From Beijerinckiaceae bacterium (GTDB taxonomy: Bacteria; Pseudomonadota; Alphaproteobacteria; Rhizobiales; Beijerinckiaceae), in assembly GCA_009773635.1 (NCBI GenBank), contig WSYC01000009.1, positions 27,236 through 91,235 of the forward strand: DNA of 64,000 nt. The letters are read 5' to 3'. Below, one piece after another: positions 52,879 through 60,877 of the stretch; the stretch's first letter is position 1, and the number at the start of each line of letters is the position of its first letter. The translations under genes and the position numbers were made by a program. The notes beneath the pieces are model-generated. The model saw only the letters and a program-made list of their open reading frames with translations, did no database searches and was not told the origin of the DNA.

Positions 52879-54308
52879 CAGATGCGTCCTTCCAGCGGGA
52901 AAACCTTCGCGGGGTTCATCAGCCACCCCGCATCGAAGGTCGCGCGAATGCGCATTTGCTGGTGGAGGTCGGCGTCGTTGAACTGGTGGTGCATCAGGTC
53001 GCGTTTTTCGATGCCGACGCCATGCTCGCCGGTGAGGCAACCGCCAACCTCGACGCAGAGCTTGAGGATATCGTTGCCGGCATCCTCGGCCTTCTGTGCT
53101 TCGATCGGATCGTTGCAATTATAGAGGATGAGCGGGTGCAGATTGCCGTCCCCGGCGTGGAACACATTGGCGACGCGCAACCCGTAGCCCTTGACGATCT
53201 CGTCGATGCGCCGGAGCACGAAGGGCAATTGCCCGGTGGGGATGGTGCCGTCCATGCAGATATAATCCGCGATGCGGCCGGTTGCGCCGAAGGCGGATTT
53301 GCGCCCCTTCCAGATCGCGGCGGTTTCCATCGCGGATTTTGATTCCTTGACCGTCTTCACGCCGTGCCGCTTGGCGATCTCGACGATGAGCTTGAGCGTC
53401 GCATCCATCTCCGCGTCCGATCCCTCGACCTCGATGATGAGGAGCGCATCGACATCCATGGGGTAGCCGGCATGGGCAAACGCCTCGCAGATCTCGATCG
53501 CGGGCTTGTCCATGAATTCCATCGCCACCGGAACGATACCCGCGCCGATGATGGCGGCGACGGCCTCGCCCGCCTGCTCGCTGGTCTCGAAGCCGAACAG
53601 CACCGGGCGCGCGCCTTCCGCAGATCGCAGGATGCGGATGGTCGCCTCGGTCATGATGCCGAGCTGGCCTTCGGAGCCACAGACGAGCCCGAGGAGATCA
53701 TAGCCCGGCGCGTCCATCGCCTCACCACCGATCTCGATGATCGTGCCGTCCATCATCACCAGCGTTACGCCGAGGATGTTATTGGTGGTCACCCCGTATT
53801 TCAGGCAATGCGCACCGCCGGAGTTCATGCCGATATTGCCGCCGATGGTGCAGGCAAGCTGGCTCGATGGGTCCGGCGCGTAGAAAAAACCTTCCGCGCT
53901 GACGGCGTTGGTGATCGCGAGGTTCGTCACCCCCGGCTCGACCCGCGCGATCCGGTTGGCGTAATCGATCTCGAGAATGCGGTTCATCTTGGAAACGCCG
54001 ATGACCACCGCGTCTTCCTGCGGGATCGCGCCGCCACAGAGGCTGGTGCCGGCCCCGCGCGGCACGACCGGCACGCCCTGCTGGTGGCAGAAGGCGAGGA
54101 CAGCGGAAACCTCCGCAGTGGTGCGCGGCAGGGCAACCGCCAACGGCATGCGGCGATAGGCCGTGAAAGCATCGGTCTCGAAGGCGCGACGCTCATCCTC
54201 GGCGGTCACGAGGCAATCGGGCGGAAGCAACGCCGCAAGGCCTTCGATCAGCGCCGCGCGTCGGGCCAGAATGCCGGCATCGGGCACAGGGAATGCAATG
54301 GCGCTCAT
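52878..54308 (-). CDS. glcD: Glycolate oxidase catalytic subunit GlcD
   Basis: A 476-residue FAD-linked oxidase of the FAD_binding_4/FAD-oxidase_C type. The PP-loop-like FAD contact is VVPRGAGTSLCGGA near residues 82-95, then GGNIGMNSGGAHCLKYG near 139-155. The C-terminal motifs HAGDGNLHP and GEHGVG are the catalytic metal and flavin contacts of D-lactate/glycolate dehydrogenases. I use the ATG at 54308; an upstream in-frame start at 54566 would run across the LysR divergent promoter. First gene of glcDEF. Confidence 0.95.
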   Translation of the reverse strand: MSAIAFPVPDAGILARRAALIEGLAALLPPDCLVTAEDERRAFETDAFTAYRRMPLAVALPRTTAEVSAVLAFCHQQGVPVVPRGAGTSLCGGAIPQEDAVVIGVSKMNRILEIDYANRIARVEPGVTNLAITNAVSAEGFFYAPDPSSQLACTIGGNIGMNSGGAHCLKYGVTTNNILGVTLVMMDGTIIEIGGEAMDAPGYDLLGLVCGSEGQLGIMTEATIRILRSAEGARPVLFGFETSEQAGEAVAAIIGAGIVPVAMEFMDKPAIEICEAFAHAGYPMDVDALLIIEVEGSDAEMDATLKLIVEIAKRHGVKTVKESKSAMETAAIWKGRKSAFGATGRIADYICMDGTIPTGQLPFVLRRIDEIVKGYGLRVANVFHAGDGNLHPLILYNCNDPIEAQKAEDAGNDILKLCVEVGGCLTGEHGVGIEKRDLMHHQFNDADLHQQMRIRATFDAGWLMNPAKVFPLEGRI

Positions 54309-54337
54309 GACGAACCTCCCGGGTTTCTTATGGTGCC

Positions 54338-54356
54338 GCCATCCTAGCAGGATGGC
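54338..54356. promoter_or_regulatory. Inverted repeat upstream of glcD
   Basis: GCCATCC (54338-54344) and GGATGGC (54350-54356) around five bases, 30 bases before the glcD start codon. It is a candidate operator for the glycolate operon. Confidence 0.4.
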
Positions 54357-54437
54357 ATGGCTGCCGCTAACCCTAGCGTAGCTTCGAGCGCGGCGCAGCA
54401 CTGTCTGACGCGCATGGCATCTGTTCCAAAATCGAAT

Positions 54438-54458
54438 GGATATCCGAGATTTGTATCC
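54438..54458. promoter_or_regulatory. LysR-type binding-site candidate between glcD and lysR
   Basis: GGATA (54438-54442) and TATCC (54454-54458) separated by eleven bases, which fits the T-N11-A dyad pattern of LysR-type regulators. It lies 62 bases before the LysR start and about 130 bases before glcD. Confidence 0.4.
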
Positions 54459-54520
54459 AGTCGTGCATTTTCTGGATCGCGCCCCCTCCCAATTCCACGG
54501 AAATACCCTAGTCTTGCTGC

Positions 54521-55435
54521 ATGGACAGGCTGGGTGATCTCGATATTTTCGCGCGTGTCGCCGCAACGGGCTCGATGAGTCAGGCCGCGCGGGATCTCGG
54601 GCTGTCGCCGCCGGTGATTTCCAAGCGGATCAAGCGGCTGGAAGAGCGGCTCGGCACGCGGCTTCTCCAACGCACGACGCGGCAGATCGCGTTGACCGAG
54701 GCCGGCAGCGGATTTTATGAGCGGGTGCTGGCGATTCTCGCTTCTGTTGAAGAGGCGGAAAACTGGGTTGCCCAGCGTGCGCAACTGGCCCGCGGCCCCT
54801 TGCGCGTGTCCGCTCCGACGACCTTCGGGCGGCTGCATGTCGCGCCGCACCTTGTGCGCTTTCTCGAGCGCTACCCGGATATCGCGCTCGACCTGTCGCT
54901 CTCCGACAGTTTCGTCGATGTCGTCGCGGATGGGCTCGATGTCGCGATCCGCATCGCCGATCTCGCGGATACGAGCCTTGTCGCCCGCAAGCTGGCGCCG
55001 AACCATCGTGTGCTTTGCGCCGCGCCGGCGTATCTCGCGCAGCACGGAATGCCGCAAACTCTCGCCGATCTCGCGCGGCACCGGCTGCTCGTCCACAACG
55101 CCGACCATTGGCGGCTTGAGGGGCCGGACGGGCCGGTGGTGATGCCGGTCGCGAGTGTGATCGCAACCAATTCCAGCGAAGTGATCCGTGAAGCGGTGAT
55201 CGCCGGGCTTGGGATTGCGCTGCGGTCGACCTGGGATGTCGGGCCGGAGCTGCGCTCCGGCAAGCTCGGCATCGTCCTGCCGCGCTATCGCGCCAGCCAC
55301 CGCGTGGCGATTTATGCGGTCTATCCCTCCCGGCGGCATCTGCCGCAGCGCACGCGCGTGTTCATCGATTTCCTGCTGGAGCTCTACGGCCCGGTGCCGA
55401 GCTGGGATCAGGGGCTGGTGTTGCCACCCGCATGA
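54521..55435 (+). CDS. LysR family regulator divergent from glcDEF
   Basis: A 304-residue LysR regulator. The N-terminal helix-turn-helix covers about residues 1-60 (FARVAATGSMSQAARDLGLS). The C-terminal type 2 periplasmic-binding-like sensor has LRVSAPTTFGRLHVAP near residues 92-108. It is transcribed away from the glycolate oxidase operon with 212 bases between starts, so that operon is its probable target and a glycolate-pathway metabolite the probable ligand; both are inferred. Confidence 0.93.
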   Translation: MDRLGDLDIFARVAATGSMSQAARDLGLSPPVISKRIKRLEERLGTRLLQRTTRQIALTEAGSGFYERVLAILASVEEAENWVAQRAQLARGPLRVSAPTTFGRLHVAPHLVRFLERYPDIALDLSLSDSFVDVVADGLDVAIRIADLADTSLVARKLAPNHRVLCAAPAYLAQHGMPQTLADLARHRLLVHNADHWRLEGPDGPVVMPVASVIATNSSEVIREAVIAGLGIALRSTWDVGPELRSGKLGIVLPRYRASHRVAIYAVYPSRRHLPQRTRVFIDFLLELYGPVPSWDQGLVLPPA

Positions 55436-55537
55436 CGGAGCTGTGGAAAATGAGCGCAGGGGCCTCCCATTGTTCATCTTGCACTCAGGGTGCATTTGGC
55501 ATATCTCCTCGGCGTCACATTCGCGAAAGGGAATACA

Positions 55538-55921
55538 ATGCTTCGTCGTTCGGCCATCGTCGCTTTCTCGCTTCTTTCAACCGTTGCCGTGCATGCGCAG
55601 GATGCCGAAGCTGGCAAGACGGTGTTCAACCAGTGCCGCGCCTGCCATCAGGTCGGCGAGACCGCCAAGAACGCCGTTGGTCCGGTGCTGAACGGCATCA
55701 TTGGCCGCAAGGCGGGCTCGGTCGAGGGCTACGCCTATTCGGAAGCCAACAAGACCTCGGGCAAGACTTGGGATGAAGCCTTTTTCGCCACCTACATCAA
55801 GGACCCGAAAGGCGTCATGCCGGGCAACAAGATGGCCTATGTCGGCCTGAAGGACGAGAAGAAGGTGGCCGATCTCCTGGCCTATCTCAAGACCTTCGGC
55901 GCGGACGGCAAAGCCAAGTAA
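55538..55921 (+). CDS. Class I periplasmic cytochrome c (cytochrome c2/c550 type)
   Basis: A 127-residue precursor. A signal peptide (MLRRSAIVAFSLLSTVAVHA) is followed by a class I cytochrome with heme site CRACH and a distal methionine in VMPGNKMAYVG. It is the small electron-transfer c2 type. The GGGAAT preceding the ATG at 55538 is a modest ribosome site. The neighbouring enzymes do not show an obvious link, although PuuD nearby carries its own cytochrome domain. Confidence 0.93.
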   Translation: MLRRSAIVAFSLLSTVAVHAQDAEAGKTVFNQCRACHQVGETAKNAVGPVLNGIIGRKAGSVEGYAYSEANKTSGKTWDEAFFATYIKDPKGVMPGNKMAYVGLKDEKKVADLLAYLKTFGADGKAK

Positions 55922-55950
55922 GTTTTCCAGATAAGATAAGCTTCTCCGAC

Positions 55951-56040
55951 GTCATGGCCGGGTTCAGCCCGGCCATCCACGACTTGTCTTTAACTGCTCG
56001 GCCGGAAGTCGTGGATACCCGGCCCAAGGCCGGGCATGAC
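55951..56040. repeat. Cloverleaf-like palindromic repeat
   Basis: Outer arms GTCATG/CATGAC enclose three hairpins: GGCCGGG-CCCGGCC (55956-55974), a long CCACGACTT/AAGTCGTGG stem (55977-55985 with 56006-56014), and CCCGGCC-GGCCGGG (56018-56034). It lies between the convergent cytochrome and amidohydrolase genes. The arrangement matches a repeat family that is very frequent in Rhizobiales intergenic DNA (recalled, not searched). Confidence 0.8.
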
Positions 56041-56058
56041 GGGCTGGTTGCAGGCCGA

Positions 56059-57312
56059 TCATATCCTCAGTTTTGCGGGATCGAGCGCCCTGACGAAGGC
56101 GAGCATCGCCGCCAGCGCGATATCGGCATCCGCTTGTGTGATCTCTTCCGCCGGATTGTGGCTGATGCCGCCCTTGCAGCGCAGGAACAGCATCCCCATC
56201 GGGCAGAGCGCCTCGAAGCTCATCGCGTCATGCCCCGCGCCTGAAGCCAGCGCAATCGGCTCGAAGCCAAGCGAGCGGATCGCGGCAGCAAGTCCCTCCT
56301 GAATCGCAGGATGGCAGAGCGCGGCCTTTTCCTCATAGCCGGCGGAAAGATCGAGGCTGACGCCGCGCCGCTTCGCGATGGCATTGAGTTCGGCCAGAAC
56401 CGCGTTGACGCCTGCGATGCGATCCTCGTCATTCGGCGCCCGGAGATCAAGGCTGAAGCGGACATCACCGGGAATGACATTCACCGCCCCCGGCTCGGCG
56501 TGGACGATGCCGACCGTGCCGACCATGCCCTTGCGGCCGTTGGCGATGCGTTCAACCGCGAGGATCATCTCGGCTGCTGCTGCCAGCGCATCGTGCCGAT
56601 ATGGCATTGGCACCGTGCCGGCGTGCCCGGCTTCGCCCTTTATGGTCGCTGCAAGGCGCTGGATCGAGGCGATGGAGGTAACAACACCCAGCGGCTGGTC
56701 CGCCGCTTCCAGCACCGGCCCCTGTTCGATATGGAGTTCGAGATAAGCAAGGACGTCCTTAGGCTTGCGCGCAATCGCAGCGATCCCCGTGGGATCAAGC
56801 CCGAAAGCCTCCATCGCCGCGCGCATCGTGATGCCGTCAGCATCCGCGCCATCAAGTGCCGCCATGTCGAACCGCCCCGCGACCGCGCGCGAGCCGGAGA
56901 GCGTGATCGGAAAGCGCACGCCTTCTTCGTCACCGAAGGCGATCACCTCGATCGCAAAGGGGAGCTTCTCGCCGAGCCGCCGGAGTTCCTCGACCACCGC
57001 CAGCCCGGCGAGCACGCCGAGATTGCCGTCATATTTGCCGGCATCGCGGACGGTATCGATATGCGAGGCGATGATCAGCGCCGGCAGGCCGGGCGTTGTG
57101 CCTTCAAAGCGCGCCGAGATATTGCCGACGGCATCGAGCGCGGGCGTGAGGCCCGCCTCGCGGAACCAGCCCGTCACGCGGTCCACGGCTTTCCGATGCG
57201 CGGGGGAGAGATAGAGCCGTGACAGCTTGCCGGGTTCGTCGGTGTCAAGCGCGAGCTGTTCCAGCCGATCCATCATCCTGATGGTGGCGGGGAGATTTGG
57301 AAGCTTTGTCAT
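56059..57312 (-). CDS. M20-type amidohydrolase (allantoate amidohydrolase/carbamoylase family)
   Basis: A 417-residue metal-dependent hydrolase. Metal ligands are visible: H84 (IASHIDTV), D95, the pair E129-E130 (FGDEEGVRF) and the later ELHIEQGP histidine. The family includes allantoate amidohydrolase (AllC), N-carbamoyl-amino-acid hydrolase and beta-ureidopropionase, which cannot be split with confidence by eye. Location directly after PuuD favours a role in purine breakdown, that is allantoate amidohydrolase. It is 30 bases after the puuD stop and in the same direction. Confidence 0.85.
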   Translation of the reverse strand: MTKLPNLPATIRMMDRLEQLALDTDEPGKLSRLYLSPAHRKAVDRVTGWFREAGLTPALDAVGNISARFEGTTPGLPALIIASHIDTVRDAGKYDGNLGVLAGLAVVEELRRLGEKLPFAIEVIAFGDEEGVRFPITLSGSRAVAGRFDMAALDGADADGITMRAAMEAFGLDPTGIAAIARKPKDVLAYLELHIEQGPVLEAADQPLGVVTSIASIQRLAATIKGEAGHAGTVPMPYRHDALAAAAEMILAVERIANGRKGMVGTVGIVHAEPGAVNVIPGDVRFSLDLRAPNDEDRIAGVNAVLAELNAIAKRRGVSLDLSAGYEEKAALCHPAIQEGLAAAIRSLGFEPIALASGAGHDAMSFEALCPMGMLFLRCKGGISHNPAEEITQADADIALAAMLAFVRALDPAKLRI

Positions 57313-57342
57313 ATCGATGATCTCTGCATGAATCTTTGCATG

Positions 57343-58566
57343 TCAGCGGCCTGCTCTGGATTGGGCGATCCAGAGCGCCAGCACCTGCCGTTCCTGGGCG
57401 GTGATGTCGGTGAGGTTGTTGGGCGGCATGGCATGCGTCACCACGGCCTGAAGCGCGATGGCGTGTGCCTCGCGCGTGGCATCTGCTGGCGTTTCCAGCC
57501 GGACCGCCTTTGGTGCGGAAAGGATACCCTCCCACACCGGCGCGGCGGCATGGCACATGGAGCAGCGTGTCTGGATAATCTCCGCCGCTTGTGCAGCTGC
57601 AGAAGGCGCACCGGCGGCAACCTTGCGGTCGGCGTCCAGCAGTGCAACCCGACCGGGCGCGGCCTGCCACGACAGCCAGATCGCAAGCGCCAGTGCGAGG
57701 ATCGCCGCACCCCAATACCACCACGGTGCTTTCGTGTGATCGGCGTGCCAGTGGTTGAAGAAATGCCGGATGATCGCGCCGGCAAACGTCACAAGCGCCA
57801 CCAGCGCGGGGATGATCGCGCTTGTCTGCGTCAACGGGTAGTGGTTCGAGATCATCAGGAAGACGACGGGGAGCGTCAGGTAATTGTTATGCACCGAGCG
57901 CTGCTTGGCCTGTTTTCCATATTTCGGATCCGGTGCCTCACCCGCGAGGAGAGCCGCCACGACCTTCTTCTGGTTGGGCACGATGATGCGGAACACGTTG
58001 CCACTCATGAAGGTGGCCATCAGCGCGCCGGTATGGATCAGCGCGCCGCGCCCGGAGAACATCTTCGCGTAGAAGAAGCTCATCGCGACGACGAAGACGA
58101 AACCAATGAGCGCCAGCAGGTTCTCGTTCTTTCCAACAGGAGATTTGCAGAGGGCATCATAGACGAACCACCCGGCGACCAGCGAGCCGATGCCGATCGC
58201 CGCCGCCGCGCCCGGTGTCAGCACCCGCACGGCAGGATCGATCAGGAACAGCGCGCTCTGCGCATAATAGACCCAGCCGAGCAGGAAAAAGCCGGAGATC
58301 CACGTCGTGTAGCTCTGCCATTTGTGCCAGGTGAGTTCGGCCGGCATGCTCGCGGGGGCGACGAGGTATTTCTTCATCTCATAGAAGCCGCCGCCGTGCA
58401 CATGCCAGGCCGCACCGCCCTTGCCGGCAGGGATTTCGGCGTGCGGGCGCATCCCGGCATCGAGATGCATGAAGAAGAACGACGAGCCGATCCAGGCCAT
58501 GCCGGCGATGACATGGAACCAGCGTAAGGCGGCGCTCCCCCATTCGTGCAAGGCGTATTCGATCAT
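57343..58566 (-). CDS. puuD: Urate hydroxylase PuuD, membrane oxidase with C-terminal cytochrome c
   Basis: A 407-residue membrane protein with about eight helices followed by a cytochrome c domain. Heme site CSMCH is at 335-339 and the axial methionine lies in HAMPPNN near 383. This is the layout of the known PuuD urate oxidase of Agrobacterium, which converts urate to 5-hydroxyisourate and passes electrons to its own heme. The opening YALHEWGSAALRWFHVIAG is typical. The ATG at 58566 starts directly in the first helix; an ATG at 59034 would cover the neighbouring plus-strand gene. Confidence 0.93.
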   Translation of the reverse strand: MIEYALHEWGSAALRWFHVIAGMAWIGSSFFFMHLDAGMRPHAEIPAGKGGAAWHVHGGGFYEMKKYLVAPASMPAELTWHKWQSYTTWISGFFLLGWVYYAQSALFLIDPAVRVLTPGAAAAIGIGSLVAGWFVYDALCKSPVGKNENLLALIGFVFVVAMSFFYAKMFSGRGALIHTGALMATFMSGNVFRIIVPNQKKVVAALLAGEAPDPKYGKQAKQRSVHNNYLTLPVVFLMISNHYPLTQTSAIIPALVALVTFAGAIIRHFFNHWHADHTKAPWWYWGAAILALALAIWLSWQAAPGRVALLDADRKVAAGAPSAAAQAAEIIQTRCSMCHAAAPVWEGILSAPKAVRLETPADATREAHAIALQAVVTHAMPPNNLTDITAQERQVLALWIAQSRAGR

Positions 58567-58623
58567 TGTGCCCCCGACCTGACCCCGTTGTGGAGCCAGC
58601 GTCGCGCCTCGGCGTGAATTAGG

Positions 58624-58670
58624 CAAGCCTTGAGTTATCAGGTGTGCGGAAGCACCTTCGACAAGGCTTG
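58624..58670. repeat. Nested inverted repeat in the puuD/coxG divergent gap
   Basis: CAAGCCTTG (58624-58632) pairs with CAAGGCTTG (58662-58670), and between them AGGT...ACCT forms an inner hairpin with a GGAA loop. It lies in the 150-base gap between puuD and the CoxG-like gene. A TTGACG sequence overlaps its right end. It could be a regulatory site for both. Confidence 0.45.
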
Positions 58671-58716
58671 ACGCGCCGGCCCCTGCCGCCTTTGATATCC
58701 ACCGGAGGAAATCACC

Positions 58717-59238
58717 ATGGATATGAATGACAGCCAGCGCATCGAAGCGCCGCGTGACGTGGTCTGGGCCGCGTTGAACGATACCGAGGTGCTGAAAGCC
58801 TGCATTCCTGGCTGCCAATCGATCACCATGACCTCGCCGACCGAGATGGAAGCCGCTGTCGTGTTGAAAATCGGTCCGGTGAAAGCCTCCTTCACCGGCA
58901 AGGTGACACTCTCGAACATCGATGCGCCCAACGGCTACACCATCTCCGGCGAAGGGCAGGGCGGGGTCGCCGGCCATGCGCGCGGCGGAGCGGACGTGCG
59001 CCTCGAAGCCGATGGTGAGGCGACGATCCTGCATTACACCGTCAAGGCGGAAGTCGGCGGCAAGATCGCGCAGCTCGGCTCGCGGCTGATCGATTCCACT
59101 GCCAGGAAGCTCGCGGGCGAGTTCTTCGAAAAATTCGCGGCGACCGTCGGGCCGCAGCCGGAGGCGGCGGAGGGCGAGGAAGAAAAGCCCGAAGACGGCA
59201 AATCCAAGGGCAAGTGGTGGAAGCTCGGCAAGGCCTGA
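58717..59238 (+). CDS. CoxG-like SRPBCC-domain protein
   Basis: A 173-residue protein of the carbon-monoxide-dehydrogenase subunit G family. The SRPBCC fold covers about residues 4-145 with the family motif RDVVWAALNDTEVLKACIPG near 13-32 and VKASFTGKVTLSN near 54-66. The last 30 residues are a charged tail (EEEKPEDGKSKGK). CoxG recruits CO dehydrogenase to membranes in Oligotropha, but the family is broad, and no coxMSL genes are in this window. GGAGG lies eight bases before the ATG. Confidence 0.87.
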   Translation: MDMNDSQRIEAPRDVVWAALNDTEVLKACIPGCQSITMTSPTEMEAAVVLKIGPVKASFTGKVTLSNIDAPNGYTISGEGQGGVAGHARGGADVRLEADGEATILHYTVKAEVGGKIAQLGSRLIDSTARKLAGEFFEKFAATVGPQPEAAEGEEEKPEDGKSKGKWWKLGKA

Positions 59239-59262
59239 GCATCCGGTTCCCGATCGCGCATT

Positions 59263-59841
59263 CTAGACGGCGAACACCGCCTCAAGGGGCAGATCATGCG
59301 GCTCTGAGGGCACCTCGGTGACCTCCTGCTCACGATAGGCGATACCGACGCGGCGGCCCCGCGGATGCGCGGCAAACGCACGATCATAAAAGCCCTTGCC
59401 GTAACCAAGGCGACTACCGCGGGCGTCGAACGCAACGAGCGGCGTCAGAATCAGGTCTGGCACGACAATGGGCCAATGCGGTTGCGGCTCCCGGACGCCG
59501 AAGGCGCCGGTCACGAGGTCTTCGTCCCGCCACCATGCGTGAAAGACAAGACCCTCGGCCGTCATGCGCGGCAGGGCGCGGCGGAAACCTTCGCCTTCGA
59601 GGTGGCTCGTCAGGAAATTCGGGTTCAATTCGGAGCGGATCGGCCAATAGGTGGCGATTACACCGCCGGGCGCAGGCAGGAAGGCGCGGAAGGCGGGGTC
59701 ATCCTTCATCGCGACCAGCGCAAGGGAGCGGTTGACCTGCTCCTCGACCGGGATGGAGTCGCGAACGGAAATCATCCTCCGGCGCAGCTCGGCCTTCTGT
59801 GCTGCGATCATAGGGATGGTGATGGGGGCGCCGCCGTTCAT
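59263..59841 (-). CDS. 5-formyltetrahydrofolate cyclo-ligase
   Basis: A 192-residue 5-FTHF cyclo-ligase (YgfA/MTHFS), which converts 5-formyl-THF to 5,10-methenyl-THF with ATP. The N-terminal QKAELRRRMISVRDSI and the C-terminal motif GSRLGYGKGFYDR (about residues 141-153) are the family signature. An in-frame ATG ten codons later (59811) is a possible alternative start. It is divergent from the Hsp20 gene. Confidence 0.92.
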   Translation of the reverse strand: MNGGAPITIPMIAAQKAELRRRMISVRDSIPVEEQVNRSLALVAMKDDPAFRAFLPAPGGVIATYWPIRSELNPNFLTSHLEGEGFRRALPRMTAEGLVFHAWWRDEDLVTGAFGVREPQPHWPIVVPDLILTPLVAFDARGSRLGYGKGFYDRAFAAHPRGRRVGIAYREQEVTEVPSEPHDLPLEAVFAV

Positions 59842-59871
59842 AATGCTTCCGGGCCAACCCGAAAATCGAGC

Positions 59872-59965
59872 AGCCCCCTCTTGTGAACACCGGAAGTCGC
59901 GACCATATTCATCGCGTCACGCCGCTGTTGGGTGACGCTGTTGGGGCCGCTTCCTTGGGAGGGCT
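59872..59965. ncRNA. Possible structured RNA (6S-like position) between cyclo-ligase and hsp20 genes
   Basis: The 134-base gap folds as a rod: AGCCCCCTC with GAGGGCT (59872-59880 and 59959-59965), GGAAG/CTTCC (59892-59896 and 59950-59954) and a terminal GCGTCAC/GTGACGC hairpin (59914-59920 and 59932-59938). The 6S RNA gene of many alphaproteobacteria lies next to the cyclo-ligase gene. Length here (94 bases) is short of the 150-180 usual, so this is only a candidate. Confidence 0.25.
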
Positions 59966-59975
59966 TTTGAAGACC

Positions 59976-60404
59976 ATGTCACGCGTTCCGAGTTTATCCT
60001 CGCCGTTCATGCTGGGCTTCGACGATATCGAGCGTGCGCTCGACCGCGTCGCCAAAGCCGCATCCGATGGCTACCCACCCTACAATATCGAGCGCCTCGG
60101 GCGCGACGGGAATTTGCCTGAACGCCTCAGGATCACGCTGGCCGTCGCCGGGTTCACGCGCGACGAACTCGATATCACGGTGGAAGAATGCCAACTCGTC
60201 ATTCGCGGGCGGCAGCTTGATGACAAATCGCGCCAGTATCTCCACCGCGGTATTGCCGCGCGGCAGTTCCAGCGGGCTTTCCTGCTGGCGGATGGCATGG
60301 AAGTGCTGGGCGCGGAGCTGATGCACGGGCTGCTCTCCGTGGATCTCGCCCGGCCCGAGCCGGCACGCATCATCCGCAAGATCGATATTCTCGCAAAAGA
60401 CTAG
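59976..60404 (+). CDS. Hsp20/alpha-crystallin small heat shock protein
   Basis: A 142-residue IbpA/HspH-type chaperone. It begins MSRVPSLSSPFMLGFDDIER, then the alpha-crystallin domain from about residue 35 to 130 (YNIERLG, LPERLRITLAVAGFTRDELD, QFQRAFLLADGMEV). I prefer the ATG at 59976, the usual family start, over an upstream in-frame ATG at 59883. It precedes the DUF1150 gene with 131 bases between, an arrangement common in alphaproteobacteria and usually heat-responsive. Confidence 0.92.
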   Translation: MSRVPSLSSPFMLGFDDIERALDRVAKAASDGYPPYNIERLGRDGNLPERLRITLAVAGFTRDELDITVEECQLVIRGRQLDDKSRQYLHRGIAARQFQRAFLLADGMEVLGAELMHGLLSVDLARPEPARIIRKIDILAKD

Positions 60405-60535
60405 GCTGCTCGCAGGACGAGAGGCATCGCCGGAGCCTGCGAACCCGTTCGCGCGCGCATGTTCCGGCGGATTTTAATCATCGCAACACTTCGTCAACGC
60501 CTTCGGGCGTTTGATGATGGAAACCGGAGGCTACC

Positions 60536-60859
60536 ATGGCCGAAATGAAAAGGACGACCCCCCCGAAGAAGGCCCCTGAAGCCGGGCATCCGCCGCTTGC
60601 TGCCAAGCCGCACGCCCCGCAGGCCGAAGCCGCGCAGGCGGCCCTCGCCGCGATGGGTGGCGGTGAACTCGCCTATATCCGGGCCTTCCGCGCCGCGGAA
60701 TTGCGCAATATCTTCCCGCAGACCGCCGAACTGCATCCTGCCGTCCAGCTGTTCGCGCTCTTTGGTGCCGATGGCACGCCCTTGATGCTGGCCGACAGCC
60801 GCGATGCCGTGATCTCCGGCGCCTGGCAGAACGACCTCTCGATGGCGACGCTGCATTGA
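60536..60859 (+). CDS. DUF1150 family protein
   Basis: A 107-residue protein. After a Pro/Ala-rich N-terminus, the DUF1150 core runs from about residue 36: AMGGGELAYIRAFRAAEL, then LFALFGADGTPLMLADSRDA and the final WQNDLSMATLH. The family is small, confined largely to alphaproteobacteria, and usually follows a small heat shock gene; its role is unknown. CGGAGG lies six bases before the ATG. Confidence 0.85.
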   Translation: MAEMKRTTPPKKAPEAGHPPLAAKPHAPQAEAAQAALAAMGGGELAYIRAFRAAELRNIFPQTAELHPAVQLFALFGADGTPLMLADSRDAVISGAWQNDLSMATLH

Positions 60860-60877
60860 AGGGAGCGGGAGGCGGTT

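Noticed and set aside
58717..59238. The CoxG-like gene as evidence for CO oxidation
   Set aside because: No coxM, coxS, coxL or other accessory genes are present, and SRPBCC proteins of this type occur in many contexts.
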